From contig JBFXDX010000002.1 of assembly GCA_050180705.1 (NCBI GenBank), forward strand, positions 310,001 to 374,000: a DNA stretch of 64,000 nucleotides, written 5' to 3'. The notes below the pieces were generated by a model that saw only the letters and a program-made list of their open reading frames with translations, was not told where the DNA came from and searched no databases. The DNA comes from SB25 sp050180705. Its GTDB lineage: Bacteria; Bacteroidota; Bacteroidia; Bacteroidales; Tenuifilaceae. The translations under genes and the position numbers were made by a program. Shown here in pieces: positions 16,402 to 25,110 of the stretch. The stretch's first letter is position 1, and each line of letters starts with the position of its first letter.

Positions 16402-17136
16402 ATGGGAAATAAAGTTAATCCAATAGGAAACCGACTTGGAATCATCAGAGGATGGGATTCCAACTGGTACGGAGGTAACAAATACGCTCAGAAACTTGTT
16501 GAAGACACAAAGATTCGTGATTACCTAAACGAAAGACTTTCGAAGGCTAGTCTTTCTAAAATCGTTATAGAGCGTACTCTCAAGCTAATTACTGTTACCA
16601 TTCACACTGCTCGTCCTGGTATCATCATTGGTAAAGGTGGCCAGGAAGTTGATAAACTCAAAGAAGAACTTCGTAAGATTACCAATAAAGAGGTTCAAAT
16701 TAATATCTTTGAGGTAAAGCGTCCAGAAATTGATGCTGTTATTGTTGGTAACAATATCGCTCGCCAGTTAGAAGGACGTATTTCGTACCGCAGGGCTATT
16801 AAAACTGCTATTGCTTCTACCATCAGAATGGGTGCCGAAGGTATCAAAGTACAGATATCTGGCCGTTTAGGCGGTGCCGAAATGGCTCGTTCCGAGACCT
16901 ATAAAGAAGGTAGAATTCCTCTTCACACATTCCGTGCTGATATTGACTATGCTCTAGCTGAGGCTCACACCAAGGTTGGCTTAATTGGTATCAAGGTTTG
17001 GATATGCAATGGATTGGTTTACGGCAAACGTGATTTATCACCAAATGTTGGTAATAGTGCTGCAGCATCGGCTGCTAGCAATAACAACCAATCTGCTGGT
17101 CGTCAACGTGGCGGTGCTCGTAAAAAAAGAAAATAG
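16402..17136 (+). CDS. rpsC: 30S ribosomal protein S3
   Basis: 244 residues. 30S mRNA-entry protein with a KH domain; the GXXG-type loop is IIIGKGGQEV. The C-terminal domain (QISGRLGGAEMARSE) is followed by a low-complexity Ala/Ser/Asn and Arg-rich tail of about 25 residues. rplP follows after 25 bp. Confidence 0.99.
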   Translation: MGNKVNPIGNRLGIIRGWDSNWYGGNKYAQKLVEDTKIRDYLNERLSKASLSKIVIERTLKLITVTIHTARPGIIIGKGGQEVDKLKEELRKITNKEVQINIFEVKRPEIDAVIVGNNIARQLEGRISYRRAIKTAIASTIRMGAEGIKVQISGRLGGAEMARSETYKEGRIPLHTFRADIDYALAEAHTKVGLIGIKVWICNGLVYGKRDLSPNVGNSAAASAASNNNQSAGRQRGGARKKRK

Positions 17137-17161
17137 TTTAAAGAATTAAAGCATTTTCGAA

Positions 17162-17590
17162 ATGTTACAGCCAAAGAAAACAAAATTCAGAAGGGCGCAA
17201 AAGGGTCGCATGAAAGGGAATGCCCAGCGTGGTAGCCAGCTTGCATTTGGCTCTTTTGGAATCAAGGCGATGGAATCATACTGGATTACCAGTCGCCAAA
17301 TAGAAGCTGCCCGTCAGGCCGTGACCCGTTATATGAAACGTGAAGGTCAAATATGGATCCGTATATTCCCCGATAAGCCTATAACCAAGAAACCAGCCGA
17401 GGTTCGTATGGGTAAAGGTAAAGGTGCACCCGAGGGATTTGTTGCTCCTGTTACTCCAGGCCGCATATTATTTGAGTGCGAAGGTGTACCATACGAAGTA
17501 GCAAAGGAGGCACTGCGCCTTGCAGCTCAGAAACTCCCAATCACTACTAAGTTCATTGTTCGTAACGATTATGATGAAACTACAAACTAA
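17162..17590 (+). CDS. rplP: 50S ribosomal protein L16
   Basis: 142 residues. Binds near the A-site tRNA elbow. MLQPKKTKFRRAQKGRMKG at the start and the RMGKGKGAPEGFVAPVTPG loop are characteristic. The Arg of the PAEVRMGKGKG loop, hydroxylated by YcfD in some bacteria, is conserved. Six bp before rpmC. Confidence 0.99.
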   Translation: MLQPKKTKFRRAQKGRMKGNAQRGSQLAFGSFGIKAMESYWITSRQIEAARQAVTRYMKREGQIWIRIFPDKPITKKPAEVRMGKGKGAPEGFVAPVTPGRILFECEGVPYEVAKEALRLAAQKLPITTKFIVRNDYDETTN

Positions 17591-17596
17591 CGAGCC

Positions 17597-17797
17597 ATGA
17601 AAACTTCAGAGATAAGAGAACTTACAACAAAAGAGATTGAGGAGCGTATCGATACTGAGAAAACTCAGCTACTTAAGCTAAGGTTAAACCATAGCATATC
17701 ACCTCTTGACAATCCAATGAAAATTACAGAGACCCGCCGAAATATTGCAAGGCTTAAAACTATCTTGCGTCAGCGGAACCTCAATGAGAACAAGTAA
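17597..17797 (+). CDS. rpmC: 50S ribosomal protein L29
   Basis: 66 residues, a two-helix protein at the tunnel exit. MKTSEIRELTTKEIEERI and the C-terminal RRNIARLKTILRQR are typical. Twelve bp before rpsQ. Confidence 0.98.
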   Translation: MKTSEIRELTTKEIEERIDTEKTQLLKLRLNHSISPLDNPMKITETRRNIARLKTILRQRNLNENK

Positions 17798-17809
17798 AGC
17801 TATACGGCT

Positions 17810-18073
17810 ATGGAAGAAGTAACAAGAAATTTGCGTAAAGAAAGAATAGGAGTTGTTGTTAGCAGCAAAATGGATAAATCCATCGTGGTAGCTGTTAAGC
17901 GTAAAGTTAAACATCCTATTTACGGTAAGTTCGTGAATAAAACTACCAAACTGTATGCACACGACGAGAATAATACTTGTGGTGTGGGTGATGTAGTTAA
18001 AATTCAGGAAACCCGTCCATTAAGTAAGCTGAAACGCTGGAGATTAGTAGAAATCATTGAAAAAGCTAAGTAA
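17810..18073 (+). CDS. rpsQ: 30S ribosomal protein S17
   Basis: 87 residues, OB-fold primary 16S rRNA binder. RKERIGVVVSSKMDKSIVVAV and the C-terminal ETRPLSKLKRWRLVEI motif identify it. Only 2 bp separate it from rplN. Confidence 0.99.
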   Translation: MEEVTRNLRKERIGVVVSSKMDKSIVVAVKRKVKHPIYGKFVNKTTKLYAHDENNTCGVGDVVKIQETRPLSKLKRWRLVEIIEKAK

Positions 18074-18075
18074 CC

Positions 18076-18441
18076 ATGATACAGCAGGAAAGTCGTTTAT
18101 TAGTTGCCGATAATAGCGGAGCAAAGGAAGTACTCTGCATCAGGGTACTAGGCGGAACCGCAAAGCGTTATGCACGAATTGGCGATAAGATCGTTGTTGC
18201 CGTGAAAAGTGCTATTCCAAGCGGAGATGTTAAAAAAGGTCAGGTATCAAAGGCCGTTGTCGTTCGTACTAAGAAAGAAATTCGTCGTGCAGATGGTTCA
18301 TACATCCGTTTTGACGATAACGCTTGTGTACTACTTAACAACCAAGACGAAATTCGTGGTACCCGTATTTTTGGCCCAGTAGCCAGAGAGTTACGCGATA
18401 ACTACATGAAAATCGTTTCATTAGCACCTGAGGTGTTATAA
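18076..18441 (+). CDS. rplN: 50S ribosomal protein L14
   Basis: 121 residues, at the subunit interface (bridges B5/B8) and the target of RsfS. MIQQESRLLVADNSGAKE and RGTRIFGPVARELRDNYMKI are the conserved ends. Begins the spc block. Confidence 0.99.
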   Translation: MIQQESRLLVADNSGAKEVLCIRVLGGTAKRYARIGDKIVVAVKSAIPSGDVKKGQVSKAVVVRTKKEIRRADGSYIRFDDNACVLLNNQDEIRGTRIFGPVARELRDNYMKIVSLAPEVL

Positions 18442-18459
18442 TCCGATAATCAAATTACT

Positions 18460-18780
18460 ATGAGCAAGTTACATATTAAGAAAGGGGATTTGGTTTACGT
18501 CATCTCTGGCGAGTCGAAAGGCCAGCAGGGCAAGGTGCTAAGCGTTTTAGTTAAGGATGAACGCGCCTTGGTTGAGGGTGTAAATATGGTATCGAAACAT
18601 ACCAAACCCAATTCCAAGTACCCTCAGGGTGGCATTATTAAGAAAGAAGCCCCCATTCATATTTCGAACCTAATGTTAATTGATCCCACCACCGGGAAGC
18701 CATCACGTATTGGCCGTAAGCTAAATAATGATGGAAAGTTGGTGAGATTCTCTAAAAAATCAGGAGAGGAGATTAAGTAA
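18460..18780 (+). CDS. rplX: 50S ribosomal protein L24
   Basis: 106 residues, KOW-domain assembly initiator for 50S. The KOW motif is KKGDLVYVISGESKGQQGKV. Its stop TAA overlaps the rplE start ATG by one base (TAATG). Confidence 0.98.
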   Translation: MSKLHIKKGDLVYVISGESKGQQGKVLSVLVKDERALVEGVNMVSKHTKPNSKYPQGGIIKKEAPIHISNLMLIDPTTGKPSRIGRKLNNDGKLVRFSKKSGEEIK

Positions 18781-19337
18781 TGGAATACGTACCTACCCTC
18801 AAGAAAAAATACAAAGAGGAAATTGTTCCTGCTCTTATGAAGGAATTCGGATATAAGAGTATTATGCAAGTTCCCCGTTTGGAGAAAATAGTGATCAATC
18901 AAGGTGTTGGTCAAGCTGTGGCTGATAAGAAGATTATTGAAGCTGCACAGGCTGATTTAAACATGATTACTGGTCAGAAGGTAATACAAACCATGTCTCG
19001 TAAGGACATTTCGAACTTCAAACTTCGTAAGAATGTACCTATCGGATTAAAGGTGACCCTTCGCCGTGAAAGAATGTATGAATTCCTAGAACGACTAATC
19101 AATGTGTCGTTACCTCGAATTCGCGACTTTAAAGGGATTAACGATAAGCTAGATGGCCGTGGTAACTATACCCTAGGTATTCAGGAGCAAATCATTTTCC
19201 CTGAAATTGATATCGATAAAATTAACCGTATCCTCGGTATGGAAATTACATTCGTAACTACATCCGAGAACGATGAAGAAGCATATTCACTTCTTCGTGA
19301 ATTCGGCTTACCCTTTAAAAACGCTAAAAAGAACTAG
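18780..19337 (+). CDS. rplE: 50S ribosomal protein L5
   Basis: 185 residues, 5S rRNA-binding protein of the central protuberance and contact to P-site tRNA. VPRLEKIVINQGVGQA, TLRRERMYEFLERL and GRGNYTLGIQEQIIFPEI are intact. The start is coupled to rplX; rpsN follows after 3 bp. Confidence 0.99.
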   Translation: MEYVPTLKKKYKEEIVPALMKEFGYKSIMQVPRLEKIVINQGVGQAVADKKIIEAAQADLNMITGQKVIQTMSRKDISNFKLRKNVPIGLKVTLRRERMYEFLERLINVSLPRIRDFKGINDKLDGRGNYTLGIQEQIIFPEIDIDKINRILGMEITFVTTSENDEEAYSLLREFGLPFKNAKKN

Positions 19338-19340
19338 TCT

Positions 19341-19610
19341 ATGGCAAAAGAGTCAATGAAAGCGCGTGAAGTTAGACGTGCTAAACTCGTAGAGAAATAT
19401 GCCGAGAAACGTGCTAAGCTAAAAGCTGAGGGTGATTCTGTGGGGTTACAAAAATTACCCCGCAACTCGAATCCTATCCGTTTGCACAACCGCTGTATGC
19501 TAACTGGCAGACCACGTGGTTATATGCGTCAGTTCGGAATCAGCAGGATCACATTCAGAGAGATGGCATCAAACGGTTTGATTCCCGGTGTTAAAAAAGC
19601 TAGTTGGTAA
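19341..19610 (+). CDS. rpsN: 30S ribosomal protein S14 (zinc-free type)
   Basis: 89 residues, the longer form without a CxxC zinc ribbon. RLHNRCMLTGRPRGYMRQF and the C-terminal GLIPGVKKASW are diagnostic. It has a single Cys, so zinc binding through four cysteines is excluded. Lies in the spc position. Confidence 0.99.
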   Translation: MAKESMKAREVRRAKLVEKYAEKRAKLKAEGDSVGLQKLPRNSNPIRLHNRCMLTGRPRGYMRQFGISRITFREMASNGLIPGVKKASW

Positions 19611-19634
19611 AAACAATAATAATTAGATTAAGCA

Positions 19635-20033
19635 ATGATTACCGACCCAATTGCAGATTACTTAACCCGAATTCGTAATGCCGTGATGGCAGGTCATAGG
19701 GTAGTTGAAATTCCATCTTCTAATATGAAGATGGATATTACCCGTATATTATTCGATAAAGGGTACATCCTTAACTATAAGTTAGAGGAAGATGGAAAAC
19801 AGGGAATGATTAAGATCGCTCTTAAGTATCACCCTGAAACCAAGAAAAACGCGATTAAGCATATCGAGCGTATTAGTAAACCAGGTCTTCGTAGATACTG
19901 TGGATCATCAGATCTTCCACGTGTATTGAATGGTCTTGGTGTTGCAATCATCAGCACTTCTCACGGCTTAATGACCGATAAGGAAGCTCGTGTAAAGAAT
20001 GTTGGTGGTGAAGTTATTTGCTATGTTTATTAA
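19635..20033 (+). CDS. rpsH: 30S ribosomal protein S8
   Basis: 132 residues. Central-domain 16S rRNA binder, and in E. coli the translational repressor of the spc operon. DPIADYLTRIRNAVMAGH and the C-terminal GLMTDKEARVKNVGGEVICYVY are canonical. 21 bp before rplF. Confidence 0.99.
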   Translation: MITDPIADYLTRIRNAVMAGHRVVEIPSSNMKMDITRILFDKGYILNYKLEEDGKQGMIKIALKYHPETKKNAIKHIERISKPGLRRYCGSSDLPRVLNGLGVAIISTSHGLMTDKEARVKNVGGEVICYVY

Positions 20034-20054
20034 TTCTTAAATAAATTAAATTCA

Positions 20055-20609
20055 ATGTCTAGGATCGGAAAAAAACCTGTAAACTTGCCACAGGGTGTAA
20101 GCGTTAAAGTTAGCGCCGATAATGTGGTAAGCGTGAAAGGCCCTCTGGGTGAATTGTCCCAGAAAGTTGACCCGGACATCACCGTCAACGTAGAGGGAAA
20201 CGAAGTTGTTCTCACCAGACCAACTGATCAGAAACGTCACCGCTCCATGCATGGTTTATACCGTGCGCTTATCAACAACATGGTAGTAGGTGTTTCAACT
20301 GGTTGGGAGATTCAACAGGAGTTGATTGGTGTTGGGTATAAGGCCGAAGCTAAAGGTCAAGTGCTTGAATTAAGCCTTGGCTTCTCACACGACATCCATT
20401 TCTTGTTACCAAAGGAGATTAAGGTTGAAACTAAGACCGAACGTAAAGGTAATCCTACAATTTTCCTAAAAAGTATCGACAAACAACTTTTAGGTCAAGT
20501 AGCGGCTAAACTTCGTTCGATTAGAAAACCAGAGCCTTATAAAGGTAAGGGTGTTAGATTTGTTGGCGAAATTGTTCGTAAGAAAGCTGGTAAATCGGCT
20601 AGTGTATAA
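20055..20609 (+). CDS. rplF: 50S ribosomal protein L6
   Basis: 184 residues, near the factor-binding site. MSRIGKKPVNLPQGV at the start and RKPEPYKGKGVRFVGEIVRK at the end are conserved. rplR follows after 19 bp. Confidence 0.99.
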   Translation: MSRIGKKPVNLPQGVSVKVSADNVVSVKGPLGELSQKVDPDITVNVEGNEVVLTRPTDQKRHRSMHGLYRALINNMVVGVSTGWEIQQELIGVGYKAEAKGQVLELSLGFSHDIHFLLPKEIKVETKTERKGNPTIFLKSIDKQLLGQVAAKLRSIRKPEPYKGKGVRFVGEIVRKKAGKSASV

Positions 20610-20628
20610 CCTGTTAAAACTGTTAAAA

Positions 20629-20988
20629 ATGGCTTTAAGTAAAGTAGAAAGAAGACTCCGCATTAGGAGACGAATTCGCAAGAGAATTTCGGGCACAGCC
20701 CAAAGGCCTCGTCTATCGGTTTTCAGGAGCAATACTAATATCTATGCGCAAGTTATTGATGATGTTAACGGTGTAACTATTGCATCGGCTTCGTCAAGCG
20801 TAAAAGAGATTGCCAGCAAAACCAATATTACCAAAACCGAACAAGCTCGTCTTGTTGGTCTGCTTGCAGCAAAAAATGCTATTGAAAAAGGAGTTACCGA
20901 GGTTGTTTTCGACCGTAGCGGTTTCCTATATCATGGTAGAGTTAAAGCTTTGGCAGATGCAGCTAGAGAGGGTGGACTTAAATTCTAA
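20629..20988 (+). CDS. rplR: 50S ribosomal protein L18
   Basis: 119 residues from the ATG at 20629. The open frame extends left to 20551 inside rplF, but homologous sequence only begins at MALSKVERRLRIRRRIRKRI. 5S rRNA-binding protein; RPRLSVFRSNTNIYAQVIDD and FDRSGFLYHGRVKALADAAR are typical. rpsE begins 5 bp on. Confidence 0.98.
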   Translation: MALSKVERRLRIRRRIRKRISGTAQRPRLSVFRSNTNIYAQVIDDVNGVTIASASSSVKEIASKTNITKTEQARLVGLLAAKNAIEKGVTEVVFDRSGFLYHGRVKALADAAREGGLKF

Positions 20989-20993
20989 CGAAG

Positions 20994-21515
20994 ATGTCAG
21001 CAAATACAAATATACGTAGAGTTAAATCCAGCGACCTTGAGCTTAAGGACAGGCTGGTTAGCATACAGCGCGTAACCAAGGTAACCAAAGGAGGTAGAAC
21101 ATTTAGTTTTTCTGCTATCGTAGTGGTAGGTAATGAGAGTGGTGTAGTTGGTTATGGTCTTGGAAAAGCAAGTGAGGTTACCTCTGCAATCTCAAAAGGT
21201 ATTGAGGATGCTAAAAAGAACCTTGTTAAAGTTCCTGTATTTAAAGGAACTATTCCTCACGAACAAGAAGCAAAGTTTGGTGGAGCTAAAGTTCTTATCA
21301 GACCAGCTTCGCACGGTACTGGAGTAAAGGCTGGTGGTGCGATGCGTGCTGTACTTGAGAGTGTTGGTGTTACCGACGTGCTTGCTAAATCTAAGGGTTC
21401 ATCAAACCCTCACAACTTAGTAAAAGCAACTGTTATGGCGCTTCTCGAACTTCGCGATGCACATACTATTGCTGAGCAACGTGGTGTAAACCTAAATAAA
21501 GTGTTTAACGGGTAA
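20994..21515 (+). CDS. rpsE: 30S ribosomal protein S5
   Basis: 173 residues. Lies at the mRNA entry tunnel and affects fidelity. RVTKVTKGGRTFSFSAIVVV with the following GYGLGKA, and the C-terminal KSKGSSNPHNLVKATVMALL, are the family hallmarks. rpmD follows after 13 bp. Confidence 0.99.
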   Translation: MSANTNIRRVKSSDLELKDRLVSIQRVTKVTKGGRTFSFSAIVVVGNESGVVGYGLGKASEVTSAISKGIEDAKKNLVKVPVFKGTIPHEQEAKFGGAKVLIRPASHGTGVKAGGAMRAVLESVGVTDVLAKSKGSSNPHNLVKATVMALLELRDAHTIAEQRGVNLNKVFNG

Positions 21516-21528
21516 GACTACTTAGAAT

Positions 21529-21705
21529 ATGGCAAAAGTGAAAATAACCCAAATCAAGAGTATCATTGGTCAGTCAGAGCGCCAACGCAGCACGCTGAGA
21601 TCTCTTGGTATTCGTAAAATGAATCAAACCGTTGAGTTGGAGGCTAACCCTCAAATTCTTGGTATGATTGAGAAGGTAAAACATCTTGTTCGTATTGAAC
21701 AATAG
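21529..21705 (+). CDS. rpmD: 50S ribosomal protein L30
   Basis: Short gene of 58 codons, found by reading the gap between rpsE and rplO. It starts MAKVKITQIKSIIGQSERQR, continues with LRSLGIRKMNQTVEL and ends VKHLVRIEQ, the standard L30 layout and length. The position (rpsE-rpmD-rplO) is the universal spc-operon place for L30. Confidence 0.98.
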   Translation: MAKVKITQIKSIIGQSERQRSTLRSLGIRKMNQTVELEANPQILGMIEKVKHLVRIEQ

Positions 21706-21733
21706 TTGGCTTAACCCACATAAAGATTTAGCT

Positions 21734-22180
21734 ATGAAATTAAGCAATTTAACACCCGCTGAAGGATCGACCCACAACGAAAAGAGAATTGGTCGCGGTA
21801 CAGGATCAGGTCACGGTGGTACCTCTACAAGAGGTCACAAAGGAGCTCAATCTCGCTCTGGTTATTCCAGAAAGATTGGTTTCGAAGGTGGTCAGATGCC
21901 TATCCAGCGTCGTCTTCCTAAGTCAGGGTTTAAAAATCCGTTCCGTACTGAATATAAAGCTATCAATGTAAGCGTACTACAAACCTTAGCAGAGAAGAAT
22001 GGAGTAACAACTATTGATGTTGATACTCTTATCAATGCAGGTTATGCTTCCCGTAACGATCTTGTTAAGATCTTGGGTAACGGTACGTTAACCGCAAAGT
22101 TGGATGTTAAGGCTCATGCCTTCTCCAAGAAAGCAATTGAAGCAATTGAAGCAGTAAAAGGAACCGTCGTAAAACTCTAA
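21734..22180 (+). CDS. rplO: 50S ribosomal protein L15
   Basis: 148 residues from the ATG at 21734. An earlier in-frame start at 21686 lies inside rpmD and is unlikely. Begins MKLSNLTPAEGSTHNEKRIG, then the Gly/Arg-rich RGTGSGHGGTSTRGHKGAQS extension that reaches into the subunit core, then GFEGGQMPIQRRLPKSGF. Late-assembling 50S protein. Four bp before secY. Confidence 0.98.
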   Translation: MKLSNLTPAEGSTHNEKRIGRGTGSGHGGTSTRGHKGAQSRSGYSRKIGFEGGQMPIQRRLPKSGFKNPFRTEYKAINVSVLQTLAEKNGVTTIDVDTLINAGYASRNDLVKILGNGTLTAKLDVKAHAFSKKAIEAIEAVKGTVVKL

Positions 22181-22184
22181 GTTA

Positions 22185-23507
22185 ATGAAAGCCTTTTTCC
22201 AAACAATTAAGAATATTTACAAGATAGAGGATCTGCGTAAGCGGATTCTCTATACACTTGGTATTCTGCTTATTTATCGCTTGGGTAGTTTTGTTGTACT
22301 ACCAGGCTTAGATCCCGATAAACTAGGAGCCCTTCAGGAGCAGACTAAAGATGGTATTATGGGACTACTCGATATGTTCTCGGGTGGTGCATTCCATAAT
22401 GCATCTATTTTTGCACTTGGTATCATGCCGTACATCTCTGCATCAATTGTTGTGCAGCTTTTAGGTATTGCAATACCATATTTCCAGAAGTTACAGAAGG
22501 AAGGTGAAAGTGGTAGAACTAAAATCAACCAAATTACACGTGTTCTTACTGTTATTATCCTAGTATTACAGGGACCTGCATACTTAGCCAACCTACATGC
22601 ACAATTACCTGAGTCCGCATTTATTCTAAAAGGTACTATGTTCACATTATCATCTACGATAATACTGATTGCTGGTACAATGTTTATAATGTGGTTAGGC
22701 GAAAAGATTACTGATAAAGGTATTGGAAATGGTATTTCTCTAATCATTATGATTGGTATCATTGCCCGATTACCATTCGCTGTTGCTGCTGAATTCTTCT
22801 CAAGAGCAGAAGAACTATCTGGAGGTCTTGTAATGTTTTTGGTGGAACTTATTATACTTTTCGTAGTATTTATGTTCTCCATCCTTCTAGTTCAAGGTAC
22901 AAGAAAAATTCCAGTACAATACGCAAAACGTATTGTGGGTAACAAACAGTATGGTGGTGTTCGCCAATACATTCCTCTAAAAGTTAATGCAGCTGGCGTT
23001 ATGCCAATTATCTTTGCACAAGCATTGATGTTTATTCCTATGCTTTTTGCAAAATTTGATTCAACTGCAGGAATTGCAGCTGCATTTAGTTATACCGGTT
23101 TTCTTTATAACTTTACATTTGCTCTCCTAATTATTCTTTTCACATATTTCTACACTGCTATTACTATTAATCCAAACCAGATGGCAGAGGATATGAAGAA
23201 GAACGGAGGATTTATACCTGGTGTAAAACCTGGAAAGAAAACTGTTGAATATCTTGATTCTATAATGTCTCGAATAACTCTACCTGGTTCAATTTTCTTG
23301 GCTATTGTTGCTATTTTGCCTGCATTTGCCATGATTTTTGGAGTTAATAACCAGTTTGCACATTTCTTTGGTGGTACTTCGTTGTTAATTCTTGTTGGTG
23401 TTGTACTCGATACACTTCAACAGATCGAAAGTCACCTATTGATGAGACACTATGACGGTTTAATGAAGACCGGAAGAATCAAAGGACGCGCAGGCGGTGG
23501 ATTTTAA
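22185..23507 (+). CDS. secY: Protein translocase subunit SecY
   Basis: 440 residues with about ten membrane segments: the channel of the Sec translocon in the inner membrane. Contains the plug and TM2 region ALGIMPYISASIVVQLL, the cytosolic loops with KLQKEGESGRTKINQITR, and the C-terminal SHLLMRHYDGLMKTGRIKGR. Position after rplO is conserved. Confidence 0.99.
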   Translation: MKAFFQTIKNIYKIEDLRKRILYTLGILLIYRLGSFVVLPGLDPDKLGALQEQTKDGIMGLLDMFSGGAFHNASIFALGIMPYISASIVVQLLGIAIPYFQKLQKEGESGRTKINQITRVLTVIILVLQGPAYLANLHAQLPESAFILKGTMFTLSSTIILIAGTMFIMWLGEKITDKGIGNGISLIIMIGIIARLPFAVAAEFFSRAEELSGGLVMFLVELIILFVVFMFSILLVQGTRKIPVQYAKRIVGNKQYGGVRQYIPLKVNAAGVMPIIFAQALMFIPMLFAKFDSTAGIAAAFSYTGFLYNFTFALLIILFTYFYTAITINPNQMAEDMKKNGGFIPGVKPGKKTVEYLDSIMSRITLPGSIFLAIVAILPAFAMIFGVNNQFAHFFGGTSLLILVGVVLDTLQQIESHLLMRHYDGLMKTGRIKGRAGGGF

Positions 23508-23534
23508 GGCGTAAGCCATTTTAAGTTCTTTATA

Positions 23535-24311
23535 ATGCTTTTTACAAAAACCGAGGAAGAAATTGAGTTACTTAGGCTAAATAACGATTTAGTATCGCGA
23601 ACTTTGGCTGAAATAGCAAAAATAATTCGTCCAGGTGTTACTACAAAAGAGTTAGATCGAAGAGCAGAGGAGTTTATCCGAGATAATGGTGCTAAACCAG
23701 GATTCTTAGGATATAACGGGTATCCCGCAACTCTTTGCACTTCGGTTAACGACTCTGTGGTTCACGGAATACCTTCCTCCTATGTGCTACGCGATGGCGA
23801 TATTGTTTCGGTTGATTGCGGGACTTACTTGCACGGTTTTTATGGCGATTCTGCATTTACTTTTGCAGTAGGTGAAATAAAACCAGAAGTGCAGCGGCTG
23901 TTGAATGTAACCCGTGAATGCCTTGGGAAAGGTGTTGAAGCAGCTATTGATGGATTGAGAGTAGGGGATATTTCCTATGCAGTTCAATCGCACGCTGAGA
24001 TCAACGGATATTCTGTCGTTCGCGAATTAGTTGGGCATGGATTGGGTCGTAATATGCACGAAAGCCCTGAAGTTCCAAACTATGGTGCACGAGGTCGAGG
24101 TTCTAAACTTCTTGATGGATTGGTAATATGTATTGAACCTATGATTAATTTAGGTACAAAAAATGTTTACCAAGAACGGGATGGATGGACTATTCGAACA
24201 CAGGATGGTAAACCTTCGGCTCATTTTGAGTTGGCCGTTGTAGTAAGAAAGGGGAAAGCCGAAACGCTTTCAACCTTCAGTTATATTGATGAAGTTTTAC
24301 GTATTAGTTAA
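23535..24311 (+). CDS. map: Type I methionine aminopeptidase
   Basis: 258 residues. Removes N-terminal Met from nascent proteins. The dinuclear-metal ligands of the pita-bread fold are all visible: Asp in SVDCGTYLHGFYGDSAFTF (two Asp), His in GHGLGRNMHE, Glu in CIEPMINLG, and the final Glu in SAHFELAVVV. The substrate-gating HGIP motif is present (VVHGIPSSYVL). A spc-operon gene between secY and infA, as in many Bacteroidota and Firmicutes. Confidence 0.98.
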   Translation: MLFTKTEEEIELLRLNNDLVSRTLAEIAKIIRPGVTTKELDRRAEEFIRDNGAKPGFLGYNGYPATLCTSVNDSVVHGIPSSYVLRDGDIVSVDCGTYLHGFYGDSAFTFAVGEIKPEVQRLLNVTRECLGKGVEAAIDGLRVGDISYAVQSHAEINGYSVVRELVGHGLGRNMHESPEVPNYGARGRGSKLLDGLVICIEPMINLGTKNVYQERDGWTIRTQDGKPSAHFELAVVVRKGKAETLSTFSYIDEVLRIS

Positions 24312-24325
24312 ATTTTTTAAAGCGA

Positions 24326-24544
24326 ATGTCGAAGCAAACTGCAATTGAGAAAGACGGAACTATTGTTGAAGCATTATCCAACGCAATGTTTAGGGTAGAG
24401 CTTGATAACGGTCATGTTATTATTGCTCATATCTCTGGTAAAATGCGAATGCATTATATCAAAATTTTACCTGGAGATAAGGTACGCGTGGAGATGTCGC
24501 CTTACGATTTAACTAAGGGACGTATCACATTCAGGTATAAGTAA
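24326..24544 (+). CDS. infA: Translation initiation factor IF-1
   Basis: 72 residues, S1-type OB fold that blocks the 30S A site during initiation. EKDGTIVEALSNAMFRVELDN and the C-terminal MSPYDLTKGRITFRYK are canonical. Followed after 21 bp by rpmJ. Confidence 0.99.
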   Translation: MSKQTAIEKDGTIVEALSNAMFRVELDNGHVIIAHISGKMRMHYIKILPGDKVRVEMSPYDLTKGRITFRYK

Positions 24545-24565
24545 ACAATTCTAATTATTATAGAA

Positions 24566-24682
24566 ATGAAAGTAAGAGCCTCAGTAAAAAAACGCAGCGA
24601 CGATTGTAAAATCGTAAGGCGTAAAGGCCGCTTGTATGTGATCAACAAAAAAAATCCAAAGTACAAGCAACGCCAAGGATAA
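24566..24682 (+). CDS. rpmJ: 50S ribosomal protein L36
   Basis: 38 codons, too short for ordinary ORF calling. Begins MKVRASVKKRSDDCKIVRRK and ends VINKKNPKYKQRQG. Compared with the zinc-binding form (C-x2-C-x12-C-x4-H), only the second Cys (residue 14) survives: position 11 is Ser, position 27 is Asn and the final His is Tyr. So this is a zinc-free L36, as in other Bacteroidota. Standard position between infA and rpsM. Confidence 0.97.
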   Translation: MKVRASVKKRSDDCKIVRRKGRLYVINKKNPKYKQRQG

Positions 24683-24722
24683 TTTTGTTTAATTTTGTAC
24701 TCTAAATTTTTAAAGTAATAAT

Positions 24723-25100
24723 ATGGCACGTATAGTAGGTGTAGATTTGCCGAAAAACAAGAGAGGAGAAGTTGCCCTTACCTATGTATATGGCATAGGA
24801 AGAAGTAGCGCCCGTAAGATTCTTGATCAAGCCGGTATTAGTTGCGATACCAAGGTGTCTGACTGGACCGATGAAAATATCAATGCAATCCGTAATATCC
24901 TAAACGAAGGATACAAGGTTGAGGGTGAACTCCGTTCTACGGTACAGCTTAGCATTAAGCGATTAATGGACATAGGTTGTTATCGTGGTATCCGTCATCG
25001 TCTTGGTTTGCCTGTGAGAGGTCAAACAACCAAGAATAATGCACGTACCCGTAAGGGAAGAAAGAAAACCGTTGCCAATAAGAAGAAGGCTACTAAATAG
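24723..25100 (+). CDS. rpsM: 30S ribosomal protein S13
   Basis: 125 residues, 30S head protein contacting P-site tRNA and bridge B1. VDLPKNKRGEVALTYVYGIG, SIKRLMDIGCYRGIRHRLGL and the basic tail GQTTKNNARTRKGRKK are conserved. Begins the alpha block, 40 bp after rpmJ. Confidence 0.99.
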   Translation: MARIVGVDLPKNKRGEVALTYVYGIGRSSARKILDQAGISCDTKVSDWTDENINAIRNILNEGYKVEGELRSTVQLSIKRLMDIGCYRGIRHRLGLPVRGQTTKNNARTRKGRKKTVANKKKATK

Positions 25101-25110
25101 TAAATAGGCT

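Noticed and set aside
22334..22882. 182-residue minus-strand ORF inside secY
   Set aside because: A shadow of secY on the opposite strand, with a composition that mirrors the membrane-protein codons.
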